Part shown: positions 10,076 to 20,264 of the stretch, in pieces | How positions within the stretch are numbered: position 1 is the first letter of the stretch | Layout: every line of letters begins with the position of its first letter | Origin: Zanthoxylum bungeanum | Lineage: Eukaryota; Streptophyta; Magnoliopsida; Sapindales; Rutaceae | DNA: 64,000 nucleotides | Direction of reading: 5' to 3' | Assembly: GCA_019454045.1 (NCBI GenBank) | Contig: SKCR01035566.1 | Location: 17,155-81,154 of the forward strand | The notes under the pieces: model-generated | What the model was told of the DNA's origin: nothing | Seen by the model: only the letters and a program-made list of their open reading frames with translations | Databases searched by the model: none | Position numbers and translations under genes: made by a program

Positions 10076-11118
10076 TTATGCGTCAGTCTCCTCCTCATTG
10101 TTGTCGTCAGATGGTGGGTCAGGGAACTCTGGAACAGTAATGTGCAAATCATTTGCCATTTGTTGTAATGCATGGCCGATTGCTCTGTTATATTGAAGCA
10201 TATAATTCACACGAGATCCCAAACGATGAACTTCCTGAGAAATAGTGCGATGCCTTGATGATCTTTGTGGTGGCTGAGGTGGTTGTTGTTGTTGCTGTGC
10301 AGAAGAAGATGTTCCAGCTTGAGCTTGTCTCTCTGTTTGGAGTTGCTGGATTATGCGGGCTGTTAAAGCTGTCATGGGCTGCATAGGTTCTTCTTGCGGG
10401 TCAACTGGAACCATACCCAATGTGCATAAAGAAGTGATCAAATAGGGGTAGTACAGTCCAGCCAACGCTTGGGTAGCAGCCCAAGCAATATGTTGAGAAA
10501 TCAGAATTCCTACATCAATCGACAACCCTCTCATCAAGCAGTACAATAAAGTCATCCTCTCCCGGGTGACAAAAGTAATATGGGTCTCTGGTATAAGAGA
10601 TCTCGTAATGAAATGAAACCAAACCCTCGCATCTGGTTTAAGAAATCTGGAACTCATCTTCATATACTCCCCACTGCTGCTCATCTCCCATGTAGCATTG
10701 GGATACACAACTCGTCAGTCAGCTGCGAGATCTCAATCCCACTCCTCAACTCTATGTACTCATCTACTTCTATCTCAGGGATCCCATAGAACTTGTTGAT
10801 TGTCACCGAATCAAAAGCAATCTGCCTCCCTCTCACCATAACCTGATAAGCGACATGCTGAGCAGCATTCGCGTAAAACTCTCTGACAACTGTGATGCAC
10901 GCCGGTTTGGGTTAGGTACATAGCTTCTCCCAGTTTCGGTCGGATATCACTCTATCAATCTCAGGAAACATCCCAGAGGTTATTTGAAATCCTCTCTCAA
11001 TAATCCCGACCTTCTTAGTCAATCCCTGCTCATAGCGCTGCTCGGTAGCCGCTGAGACAAACTTATACCTATCAAAATCAGGTTGTGCAGATGTCGAACC
11101 CCTCGATCTTTTTGGCAT
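10076..11118 (-). pseudogene. Second ORF of Tat-like Gypsy: putative plant transposon-protein domain, broken
   Basis: About 347 codons start from the Met at 11118 (MPKRSRG). The order is a basic N-terminus; a conserved block with RYKFVSAATEQRYE, ERGF and the PKPA...VREFYANA segment; FDSVTINKFYGIPE; a second block with VWFHFITRSLIPETH and ISQHIAWAA; then a Gln/Pro/Ser-rich linker and an acidic tail (NNEEETDA). This matches the 'putative plant transposon protein' domain common in plant Gypsy elements. Its biochemical role is unknown. There is one in-frame TAA near 10912-10914 and a one-base frameshift near 10700, so the reading is split at 10912-11160 and 10076-10708. It lies downstream of the gag-like ORF with a 1.35-kb gap. 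Confidence 0.75.
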
Positions 11119-11160
11119 TTTTCCGAAATTTCGGCAGAACCTCCTCTGTTTTTCCAACAA

Positions 11161-12472
11161 TCCTCAATCCTAAACTACTCAATTACCACAACCAAACTCC
11201 AAATATCAAACTCACTCTCTTCGCCCCCAATTACTACGAATCAAATTCAACTATCAACAACACTTCACTATCTCAATATACTCCTCACAACACCAAATCA
11301 CAAAACAGAATTATCAATCCACTAAATACCAAATTAAATTCAAATTTATACCATTCAATTGATTTGGCAGTGTGAATTCTCGGATTCAGTCTCGGTTGTA
11401 TGGCTCGGCAGTGATGGCTTGGATCTGTTTTGGTGATGTCTCGGTTCTGGTCTTAGTTGTTGGCTTCTCGGCAGTGGGTTGGCTCGGCAGTGGGTTAAAT
11501 CAGCGGTGGTCAATGGCTTACGGCAGATGTGGTTCGGCAAGGGTGACTCACGGTGGTGTTGATGCGGTTGTGGGTTGATTCGGTCTCAGCAGTGTGGATC
11601 TCGGTTTGATGGTGGCTGGTGGGTCTCGGCTCTGTTGGTTCTCGGTGATGAGGCTCACGGCAAAGAGTGGAGATGGTTTTGTTTCGACGGTGGTGGCTAA
11701 GACTCGGCGAATGAAGGGCTCGGTCACGGTGATGAAGGTAGTGACTCGGTCACGGCAAGGGTGGTCGAGAGTGGTGGATGGTTTGGCTTGGCTGTCGCGG
11801 TGATGGATCTAATCGGCGAGTTGGGCTAGGTGGGTTGTGGTTGTGTGGTTCGGCTTGAGGTAGTTCTTAGTCGGCTTCTGGTTTCTGATTCTCGGTCTTT
11901 GGAGGTTCGGTTTGGTCGTGGGTCTTGGTGTTCTCTGCTCGGCAATCTCTTGGTTCTGGTCGACTGTTCGTTGTGCGTCTTGGTGGTGTTTGAGGAAGAA
12001 GAAGGAAAAAAATGAGATCTGCGGCGCCTCTGCTTATGTTCTGTCTTCGAGTCAGCGTCGCGACACTCGGTTCTTCTAGGGTTAGAGTTCTGAAATCTAC
12101 TTTTGATGTCTGAATGCCGTGGGCGTCGCGACGCAGGATGACTTTTTTTTTTTGGCAAAACCATGTCTTGTGACGGATAAATCCTCTGGGACGCGTCTCG
12201 AGAGCTGACTCCTTACTCGGCCGTCTCTTCTGGATTGACTTTGTATCTTCGTGATTTTGTCAAATTTTTATTTTGTAAAAATCCCGCTTGCACTGGCTTG
12301 CTTTGTCCTAAAAAATTCCATTTTTTTTTTCCTGCAAAACTAACACACAAAATAAAAAGTTCACACAAAATATGAAAGAAAAAAAAAACAAATTGCATGG
12401 GTTGCCTCCCTGCTAGCGCTAAATTTTTCGTCTTCAGCCAGACGTGACTGAAATCCATCTGTTAAGGAGGTT
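11161..12472 (-). other. Inter-ORF spacer with strong strand skew
   Basis: The spacer separates the two ORFs of the Tat-like element. From about 11370 to 12070 the plus strand is rich in G and T with dozens of CTCGG/CACGG/TTCGG words; the sense strand is correspondingly C/A-rich. The G+C content is well above its surroundings. It holds open frames on both strands (for example 11826-12164 minus, a Ser/Arg/Thr-rich 112 codons), which follow from the skew and show no domain. TCGCGA palindromes like those of the LTR occur at about 12060 and 12127. From 12240 to 12470 it is AT-rich with poly-A/T runs. Confidence 0.6.
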
Positions 12473-13708
12473 TCAATGTCGTTTTGGATGTCCGATTAAA
12501 GATAATCCCGTGAGCGTTGCTTTTGAAGGGTCTCTTCCAATGGTAAAGTGGCAAAAAGAGTTTATCTCATTCAGTGCTCGTGCTACCTTTTTACTTTTGT
12601 GTTGCTGCAGTGATTCCTGAAAGAAAGAAAGAAAATCAGGAGGTCTCGTATGTTGCTTGACTTGGAATGAAAGTTCCATTCTGTCAAGCTTCTGGTTGAT
12701 ATCTTTGATTTGTACTCCCCAAAACAACGATGTTTCTCCTGAATGCTCTGGATCTTTATTAAGGTCAAACATTTGCTCCTCCATTTGCTCTGTTTCTTGT
12801 TCCACCTTTTCTTCACATATGTATTTGATAATTTCTGCATTTGGCTCTTCATCTGTCATCTGTGAAATACATGCTTCAAAATTATCAACCTGAGGATGTG
12901 AAGAAATGTCAGATTTTAGGTCTTCATCCTCTGATCTGGGTGAAATGATTGGTTCAGGTAGATCTTCTCCAAACATCATGGTAAAGCATGCTCCAAGATC
13001 TTCATTTTGAGGATTGAAAGTTTGATCCTCCGTTGTTGGTGCAGTTGGTACAAATAGATCAGCTTCATCCTTGTCAGAATCTGAATAATAAAAGTCAAAT
13101 TGAGACTTTGCCGGTTTGGGCTCCTGAACTGATACCTCTGGTTGTTGATACTGCTCAGCCTCCTCCTCTGTTGAAGTGTCATTGTGAATCTCTGGGTACT
13201 CGAAGGCTTCATCAGTGTCATCTGAAACTGGTTCTTGAGGTATGATGTTCTGGTTTTCTGTTAATTGTCTCACTTGATCTGTCATCCTTTGAAGGATTTC
13301 TGATTGTCTCTGAATTTGTGCATCTAATTGAGCTTCCCGTTCTACGAGCCAATCTTTGAGCATGTGAATCATTGATGGTTCTGATTGTTGATGGAAATCA
13401 TAGGTAGATGGTGGATAAGATGAAAAATGTGGTTCTGTGAAATGTGATGGCTCGTCATGCCATGAAGGATCTTGATAGCTCTGCCACCCTAAATGGTATA
13501 TACATTGATCGCTCGGGTGGTTACCATCACATATCATACATCTCCCCATCTCGTTATGTTGAGCAAATGTGGTATTGCTTGGTTCTGGCATCCAGTGATA
13601 ATTGTTGGGCTGGACAACAGGCCTCAGAAAACCAGACTGTTGCTCCCAGATTTGAGGTGTATCTTCTTGTAACGCTCGTAATCTCTCAATCTCCCAGTAG
13701 TGTTCCAT
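12473..13708 (-). CDS. Gag-like protein of Tat-like Gypsy element with zinc knuckle (411 aa)
   Basis: This is the only long intact ORF in the window. It starts about 105 nt after the PBS, as expected for the first ORF of an LTR element; the Met at 13708 is the first in frame. Near the N-terminus is a zinc-knuckle-like motif CMICDGNHPSDQC (Cys57, Cys60, His64, Cys69; CX2CX3HX4C), a form seen in plant Tat/Athila Gag proteins that would bind RNA. A likely coiled-coil with many Gln/Glu/Arg follows (about residues 115-155), then a long Glu/Asp-rich middle (about 155-330), and a short basic C-terminus (HKSKKVARAL). A major capsid domain is not obvious. Gag-like packaging of the element RNA is inferred; an accessory protein is possible. 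Confidence 0.7.
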   Translation of the reverse strand: MEHYWEIERLRALQEDTPQIWEQQSGFLRPVVQPNNYHWMPEPSNTTFAQHNEMGRCMICDGNHPSDQCIYHLGWQSYQDPSWHDEPSHFTEPHFSSYPPSTYDFHQQSEPSMIHMLKDWLVEREAQLDAQIQRQSEILQRMTDQVRQLTENQNIIPQEPVSDDTDEAFEYPEIHNDTSTEEEAEQYQQPEVSVQEPKPAKSQFDFYYSDSDKDEADLFVPTAPTTEDQTFNPQNEDLGACFTMMFGEDLPEPIISPRSEDEDLKSDISSHPQVDNFEACISQMTDEEPNAEIIKYICEEKVEQETEQMEEQMFDLNKDPEHSGETSLFWGVQIKDINQKLDRMELSFQVKQHTRPPDFLSFFQESLQQHKSKKVARALNEINSFCHFTIGRDPSKATLTGLSLIGHPKRH

Positions 13709-13813
13709 TATTCAACCACCTGAAAACAAAAAAGAAATAAAAATTACAAAAAAAATAAAGAAAATTAGATACAAGTAATTAGATAGTTTCAAAATTAACA
13801 ACTCAAGAAATAT

Positions 13814-13833
13814 AAGTCCCGGCAACGGCGCCA
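13814..13833 (-). other. Tat-like Gypsy primer-binding site
   Basis: On the minus strand this reads TGGCGCCGTTGCCGGGACTT, six bases from the LTR end. It matches the 3' end of the tRNA (Asp or Arg type) used by many plant Tat/Athila elements. Confidence 0.85.
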
Positions 13834-15090
13834 AAAACTTGACCGGCGTAAACACACACGTATAACGCAAGCGCACGTATCGTTCAAGTAGTATAAAAAT
13901 ATCGATCCCACGAGGACTTAATTCCTACTGTTGTTATTAATTATTGAATCTATTTATTTACAGGTATCTAATTATAGGGAGAAGGGAATTGATTGCTTTG
14001 ATTGGTTGAATGTGGAATTGCTTAATAAAAATAAAATAAACAAAAGAAAATACTAAGGAAAATAAATAAACGGACTCAAAAGATCTAGGGTCATGACTCC
14101 ACACAATACTGTTAAAAGGATGAATTGATTCTCTTATTTATGTGTACTAATTCAGTTTGCTAACCTGGAACACGAAAATATGCAAAAGCCTCTTCCGATG
14201 GTCAGACGCAAATACCCAGTATAACCCAATTGAACCATATGTCTATGTCAACCACATTACCTGGATTCATTAAGGTTAAGTTCCAATTATGGCTACCCCC
14301 GCCCGACAGGTATATGCCCATCTCGTAAGGAAATCTATTAAAGGGCTATCTATCCTCAAGGAAGATCGTGGGCTATTGAATCTACGGCTGAAACCTAAAA
14401 TCCCTATGTCTAGTTCATTTTAGAATTACCCTCAATCTTATTAATTGCCAGTTAACAAGACGCATTAAGCTTAAGACTCAATAAACAAACTAAAGAACTA
14501 CCCATAAAAGAAAATCAATTATTAAGTGTGTGTATTGTGTTTCATCACTTCCCTAGAATAAAAATAAAATACTGGGTTAGAGGATCCACAATTAATATTT
14601 CTTATCTAGGAATCTCACTTATTATAATATATAAATTATTTTATATTCTGCTTTCTCAATAATTAATAATATTAAACATTTAAAACAAGCCATATATGCG
14701 GTAATCCATTTAGTCCAATTACACCAGCCATATAGGCGGTAATTATATGTGACATAAAGACCAGCCATATAGGCGGTAAGGTAATTTATATTTAAACCAG
14801 CCATATAGGCGGTAATAAAGTCTGACATTAATTAATCCGGTTAAATTATAATTTAAATATTATAATTAAGTGAGATTTACCTAAATAATTATATTAAAGG
14901 TTTCACATTTTAACCCAGCGGAAAATTAACTACTAAACATTAAAGAAAGGTAGAAGAAGAGAACTACTATTACTGAAAATTAAAAGACATAAATTAAAAA
15001 TATTATTTATATATACAAAAATAGATGCTTCCTATAAAATCATAGAGAATTCTCCAAGGAAAGCATGAAGAAAAATGAATGGGCGAGGCT

Positions 15091-15100
15091 TCTTTTATAG
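15091..15100 (-). promoter_or_regulatory. TATA box of Tat-like 5' LTR
   Basis: It reads CTATAAAAGA on the minus strand, directly downstream (in sense) of the G-box array. This copy would drive the element transcript. Confidence 0.7.
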
Positions 15101-15192
15101 GCATATTTTGGTCCAGCGTCGCGACACTGGAAATACACTACCGTCGCCACGCTGGAAATAGTCCACGCGTCTGTCGGCAGCAATAATTGAGC

Positions 15193-15494
15193 CACGTGTC
15201 ACGCTGTGGTTGGCTGGCGATGTGGTCGAATAGCAGGGAGACACGTGGCAGACGCTGATAGGTGGGAATTTCGGTCCAATAGCGGCTTGACACGTGGCAG
15301 CACCTGATTCATCAATAATTCGGTCCAATGGTTAGATGACACGTGGCACGCGCTTGGTTTGGTCCAATGAGATGTTGACACGTGGCGGTCGGCGCATGTT
15401 AGCATAACCGTTGTGATGGTGACACGTCGCACGGCGCTCGTTAGCATGATCGGCGCACGTTAGCAAATTTTGACCAATCAGATTTCGACACGTG
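15193..15494 (-). promoter_or_regulatory. G-box/ABRE-like array in U3 (5' LTR copy)
   Basis: Perfect CACGTG sites lie at 15193, 15242, 15291, 15340, 15379 and 15489, plus a CACGTC variant near 15422. The variant position differs from that in the other LTR (where the fourth site reads CATGTG), so the ancestor probably had seven perfect sites. Confidence 0.65.
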
Positions 15495-15757
15495 GCACAC
15501 GGCGCAAGTTAGCATGTCCAGCGCATGCTGGGAGTCGCGACGCGCAGGGCTTCAGCGTCGCGACGCGCAAAAGATGAAAATATCCATGTTGACGCATTTT
15601 TGTCCGTTTTTTGCCCCAAATTGCCTCCAATGCTTTCCAAACTTTATTTATCTGCAAAATAACAACAAAACACATCAAAACGTTCATAAAACTCGAGTAA
15701 CAATACAAAACATTAGGCTAAATGAGTGGGAAAAAGTGATATATTTACCACTCATCA

Positions 15758-15762
15758 GTATT
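15758..15762. repeat. TSD GTATT, right copy (Tat-like Gypsy)
   Basis: It matches 6780-6784. Confidence 0.95.
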
Positions 15763-17700
15763 CCTCTTAGGAAAACCGCATGGCGAGCAACAATTACATT
15801 GTTCTCTTGTGAGTTGTATAAGTACTATACTTTGGTTTCCCTAGGATAACCTACAAATTAGGCACTTATCCGATTTGGGTTCTAGTTTGGTATCAGCCAA
15901 ACATATGCCCAGCATTCCCAATATGAAGTTTGTCTAATAGATTTTCATGGAACCTTATTCAAAATAAGTGTTGCACTGTTTAATGCGTATCCCTTGAAGG
16001 AAAATGGTAGCTCAAAGCGACTCATAATTAACCTTACTATGTCCAACAAGGTTCGGTTTCTCTATTCGGACACACTGCTCAATTGAGGTGTTCCGGGAGG
16101 AGTCCACTGTGAAAGAATACTATACTCTTTCAAATAATTGAGAAGCTTATTGCTTAAGTATTTCCATCACGGTCTAACCGTGATAGTTTTAATACTCTTA
16201 CCGATATGTTTTTATACTTCATTTCGAAACTCTTTGAATTTATCAAAAGTTTCCGATTTATGTTTTACAAGAAAACATAACCATAACGCGATGCCACATT
16301 TGTAAAGGTTACGAAGCGTTCATATCTACCTCTAGCCTAGCTAGACATGGGCCCACTTACGTCACTATGAACGAGGGCTAACAGATTGGTGGCACTTTTA
16401 CTTTTACCAAGTAAAAGGTGTTTTAGGCACTTTGTCTAATAAACTAGATTCGTAGACATCATTTGAATAGGATCAAATCCGTCCTAGTATCCACTCTTCA
16501 AAAGTGTGGATATACGAGTCTTGTTTAATGTGTCCCAGAAAACAATGCCACAAATAAGTCTCATCTGATCAAATCAGTTTGAGCTATTTGTCTGTCATGT
16601 CATATGTTAGAGATTCATTTATATTCAAAATATAAATCCTGTTATTCACATCTAATGTGTTTATCTCAATATCATCTTTATAAAATGAAACACTTTGGTG
16701 TTCTAGAATATACAGGTAGACCCGCAACTGGTTAAACTCTGATATAGAGATATTTTTTCTAGTCAAACTAGGTACATTATAACAGTTTCCTAATTTAAGT
16801 ACATACCCTAAGGGTAGTTCCTAAACTTAGGTCTCTACGGTTAAAACAGCGACTCTCGTCCCGTTTCTGATTCGTAGATCAATCTCAACTGAAGTCAGTC
16901 TCCTGCTAATCAGCAGATTCTGCACATCAATACATATTTATGTACCACATCTAGTATCAAATATCCAATTTTGAAACTAATAGTGAACATGTTTATGACA
17001 ATCATATTTGAAGCCGGAGCCTTGCCCCTTCTTCCTTCTTCCTTCATGTCTGCCTTGTCCATACAGCAGTCACACTTCCAGTGACCCCGTTTGCCACAGT
17101 TTAGGTAGACATTTTGGGATGTCTTTTGTCTTCCTAGAAGATTGTGATGATTTTGCCTTTGCCCCTTTTAGAAGCTATGGCTCTGCCTCATAGAGCATAG
17201 CTATCAACTCTCCAAGAGTTTACTCTTGGTTCATAATGAACCTGTCCCAGCTTTCGGGTAGAGACTATAAGATCAAATCTTTGGTAGTCTCGGCCACGTA
17301 GGTAATGCCCAGCTAACCTAGCTGATCAATGTCAGCAATCATCTGCGACACCTAGTGCTCGACAGATGTACCCTCTGACATACGTGAGTGAAAGAGCTTC
17401 TTTTGCAATTTGTACTTCTAAGATTTAAGAATAAATCTATGAAGTTCTTTAATTTCATCATCATGGTACAAGGATCTAATCTTTAATTCCGACAACGGAA
17501 TTAAAGTGTCATTGCATCTAGTATAAAGGATTGAGCACTAAAGTTATCATCACATGAATCTTCCAAAGATCATGTTCTACTATTTGCTCAACTCTGGGCT
17601 TATGCCCCAGATGTAATTCTATCAAACAGAGCAACTTCTCAGTTCCCATTCTGAAAATTAAAGTAGTTTAAAGACATTTTTACTCAGGTTTATGTTTTAA
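15763..17700 (-). pseudogene. Copia-2 gag-protease-integrase remnant, heavily mutated
   Basis: Read right to left, this is the coding region of Copia-2 up to the end of integrase. Recognisable islands are a gag segment with MSEGTSV and ESWDRFIMN (about 17220-17380); the zinc-knuckle neighbourhood where Cys codons are still visible (about 17070-17110); WYINMY and a protease/GAG-pre-integrase stretch (16780-16970); HNSGH-type integrase pieces around 16440; GPCLARLEVDMN, corresponding to the first catalytic Asp neighbourhood (about 16340); and the end of integrase near 15763-15860. There is a stop every few tens of codons, so it has long been non-functional. The parallel copy in Copia-2b (22676-24246) is degraded at different places. 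Confidence 0.65.
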
Positions 17701-17852
17701 ACACTAATATTTCAGTTATCTTGATTTCTATAGTCAACTATCCAATCAACGATTTCAGGTACTATTGATTATAATGATTACTATAGTCTAACTATATAAT
17801 CAACTATAATTTGTTTGGTTAAATTCAAATATATTGATTACTATAATCCAAT

Positions 17853-20251
17853 TGTTGGACAGTTATGACCCATAGCGTCACTATTTGTACAGATCATGGT
17901 GTTTTTGTATAAATTAACTATGTGACAAAGGAAATTGCTCTTTTATCATTTGTGATTAGATCACCTAGATGTATAAATGATAGGAGGTCCCTATGATTTG
18001 TTCATGGATTGAGAATGATATGAGACAGTGTCAGTCCACGAAGGATAAATCAATAAATATCCCTAGTCAGAGTATTATCGAGATTGGACATCGATAATGC
18101 GTAAAAGACTAGTATTACACTTGTGCACGTTGTGAGGGCATAACATCATAGTTCTCATATATTTGGGTATAGGATACTCATGCAAGTGTAGTAGGAGGTT
18201 GTGTTTTACCGATGGTACGGAAAACAGCTTCGCTCTGGATAGACCAGTCGGAATTCCATTGGTAGTATTACTATGTGTCTATGGAAGTCCGAATCAGGGT
18301 AGGTGTATTGGTCTTAACCTGAGACTTGCACCGCTAATACTTGCGACAATCAATGTACTTTGGTTTTGGTCGTCCAGGGCTTTAACAGGTTCTGTGTACG
18401 CCTCTTCTGGGTATATTGAGAATCGTAGTGTATTGGGTGTGATGTCGAGATGGAAGTATCACTCCAGTAATAGTGGAGATGATGATCACGTAGGATACGG
18501 AACTTGTCTCTTATATGCTGCAGCTATCGGGATATTATGACTGGGTCATGTTTATCCGATTATAGAGACTAGTTACCAGAGATCCGATATGTGCTTCGTA
18601 CGGGGCAGACACATTTCCAGCCCCAGACCTTGCACGTGACATCAGATACTGGATCGAAATACGCAATACTACGTATTCTACGCCTGATATAGATCACATA
18701 TTCCTGTAAGGATATTTCTGGAGAATTGGGTAGGCATGGCGCTTTGCTAGAAGCCAACCTTGTCTTGTAAATCGGTACAAACGTAGTACTAGGTACTTAC
18801 GTGTTCGGATAGTCCGACGACCGGATTTACTACCAACTTATCCGGGGATCTCATGGGTCGCTTCCCGAAGATTCGCCGATGACGTATGACTCGCACTTTA
18901 TTAATATTGGATTAATTAATGAGAGAGATAAAATTAATCTGGGATTAATTATGGAGATATTTTATCTGGGATAAAATATTAATAAAAGAGAGAAAACGAT
19001 TAATTCGGAATTAATCGATAAAATAATATATTCGATATATTATACGAAATTGGATTTCGACGCGGAATTGAAATTAGATTTTAATTCGGGCGAACGAGTT
19101 AATTTATAATTAATTCGTTAGCGACGTGGATAGTCTGACGACCGTATTTACTGCCAACATATCCGGGGATCTCATGGGTCGCTTCCCGAAGATTCACCGA
19201 TGACGTATGACTCGCACTTTAATTAATCTGGGATTAATTAGATGAGAGAGAAAATTAATCTGGGATTAATTAAGGAGATATTTTATCTGGGATAAAATAT
19301 TAATTAAAGAGAGATAACGATTAATTTGGAATTAATCGATAAAATAATATATTCGATATATTATACGAAATTGGATTTCGACGCGGAATTAAATTTAAAA
19401 TTTAATTCGGGCGAACAAGTTAATTTAGAATTAATTCGTTAGCGATGTGAATAGTAATTTTACTAGGCAAAGTTATTTAATTAAATTTAATTTAATTTCG
19501 TCGCAACGGAAAATTCGTTAATTTGGAATTAGCGAACCCGAGCCCGATAGTGTTTGCGAGCGCACTCGCATTACAAACTTAAGTGCGGCTTGCAAGTCAC
19601 ATCAAGCGTTAAATCACTAGTCAATCGATTGATGTGATGTCTAGTCACTTTGAGTGATTTGACAACATGTCATGAGTGATGTGAATAGTTGATGGAAGTG
19701 GTTGGAAAGCATTAAATGCTTTTGGCTCCAAAAATTGTATTTGACTTTTGGAAATCCTTTTACAATTTTTTGATTTTAATTTTTTGTGTATTAGATACAC
19801 AAGCCAAATAAACCAACTAACTTCATCTCTCTCTTCCTTTTGGATTCGGCCAAGGGCCACAAAATACTCTCATCTCTCTCTCGCCCAAAGGGGCTGCTGT
19901 TCTTCTCCTTTTTCTGCCCAAAATGCCGAGAATGAAGAAGAAGTGCAAGGGTGATTTTTGTGGCAAAAATCACCAAGTGCTAGCACACATCCGGGGTCTT
20001 GCGAAGGTGATAGGGAAACCGCACACGTGAGCATGGAATCACCACCTAAGAGCTTGGAGCTTGGACCGAATTTGGAGACCAAAAACCTGTGACTGCCGTG
20101 AGCCTTAGAGGATCTTCAAACGGCTTAAAAACCTTTGTTCTTCGACGCATCGCCTCAACCGATCGATGTAAGTATTCTATAACGTCTTTGATGTATTCGC
20201 ACTTATGTTTCATCGCTTTATTCGATCCTCGGGACTTAGAGAAACCCAACA
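17853..20251 (+). repeat. Copia-2b 5' LTR with internal tandem duplication
   Basis: The LTR is 2399 bp, starting TGTTGGACAG and ending CCCAACA. It is about 0.4 kb longer than the Copia-2 LTRs, mostly because of a 321-bp tandem duplication (18810-19130 and 19131-19451). Short open frames such as 18163-18540 and 19748-19954 lie inside the LTR and have counterparts only as LTR sequence, so I do not call them genes. Confidence 0.92.
18810..19451 (+). repeat. 321-bp tandem duplication within LTR
   Basis: The units 18810-19130 and 19131-19451 both start TAGTC(C/T)GACGACC and contain GGGGATCTCATGGGTCGC and the AATTAATC-rich segment. TAGT is present at the start of both units and again directly after the second, suggesting slippage or unequal exchange at a 4-bp microhomology. 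Copia-2 LTRs carry a single copy. Confidence 0.9.
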
Positions 20252-20252
20252 A

Positions 20253-20264
20253 TGGTATCAGAGC
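20253..20264 (+). other. Copia-2b primer-binding site
   Basis: TGGTATCAGAGC, the canonical complement to initiator tRNA-Met, lies one base after the LTR. Confidence 0.95.

Larger units (their letters stand above)
6785..15757 (-). mobile_element. Non-autonomous Ty3/Gypsy (Tat/Athila-like) retrotransposon
   Basis: A 9.0-kb element with two LTRs of about 1.92 kb (6785-8714, 13840-15757), termini TGACCGG...CTCATCA and TSD GTATT. The PBS on its right side reads (minus) TGGCGCCGTTGCCGGGACTT, the tRNA-Asp/Arg-type PBS common in plant Tat/Athila elements; the PPT on its left reads TTAGGTTTGGGGGTG. The order is therefore 5' LTR at right, 3' LTR at left. The 5.1-kb interior holds a gag-like ORF with a zinc knuckle (12473-13708) and a second broken ORF of a plant transposon-protein family (10076-11118). 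No protease, RT, RNase H or integrase can be found, so it needs enzymes in trans. The LTRs are nearly identical, so insertion was comparatively recent. Confidence 0.9.
13840..15757 (-). repeat. Tat-like Gypsy 5' LTR
   Basis: It is nearly identical to 6785-8714, with the same G-box array (15193-15494), TATA box (15091-15100) and CCATATAGGCGGTAA array (14690, 14728, 14765, 14801). The first repeat reads CCATATATGCGG, a point change relative to the other LTR. Confidence 0.95.

Noticed and set aside
18163..18540. 125-codon plus-strand ORF
   Set aside because: It lies entirely in the Copia-2b LTR; the same sequence in the Copia-2 LTRs is interrupted and no domain is visible.
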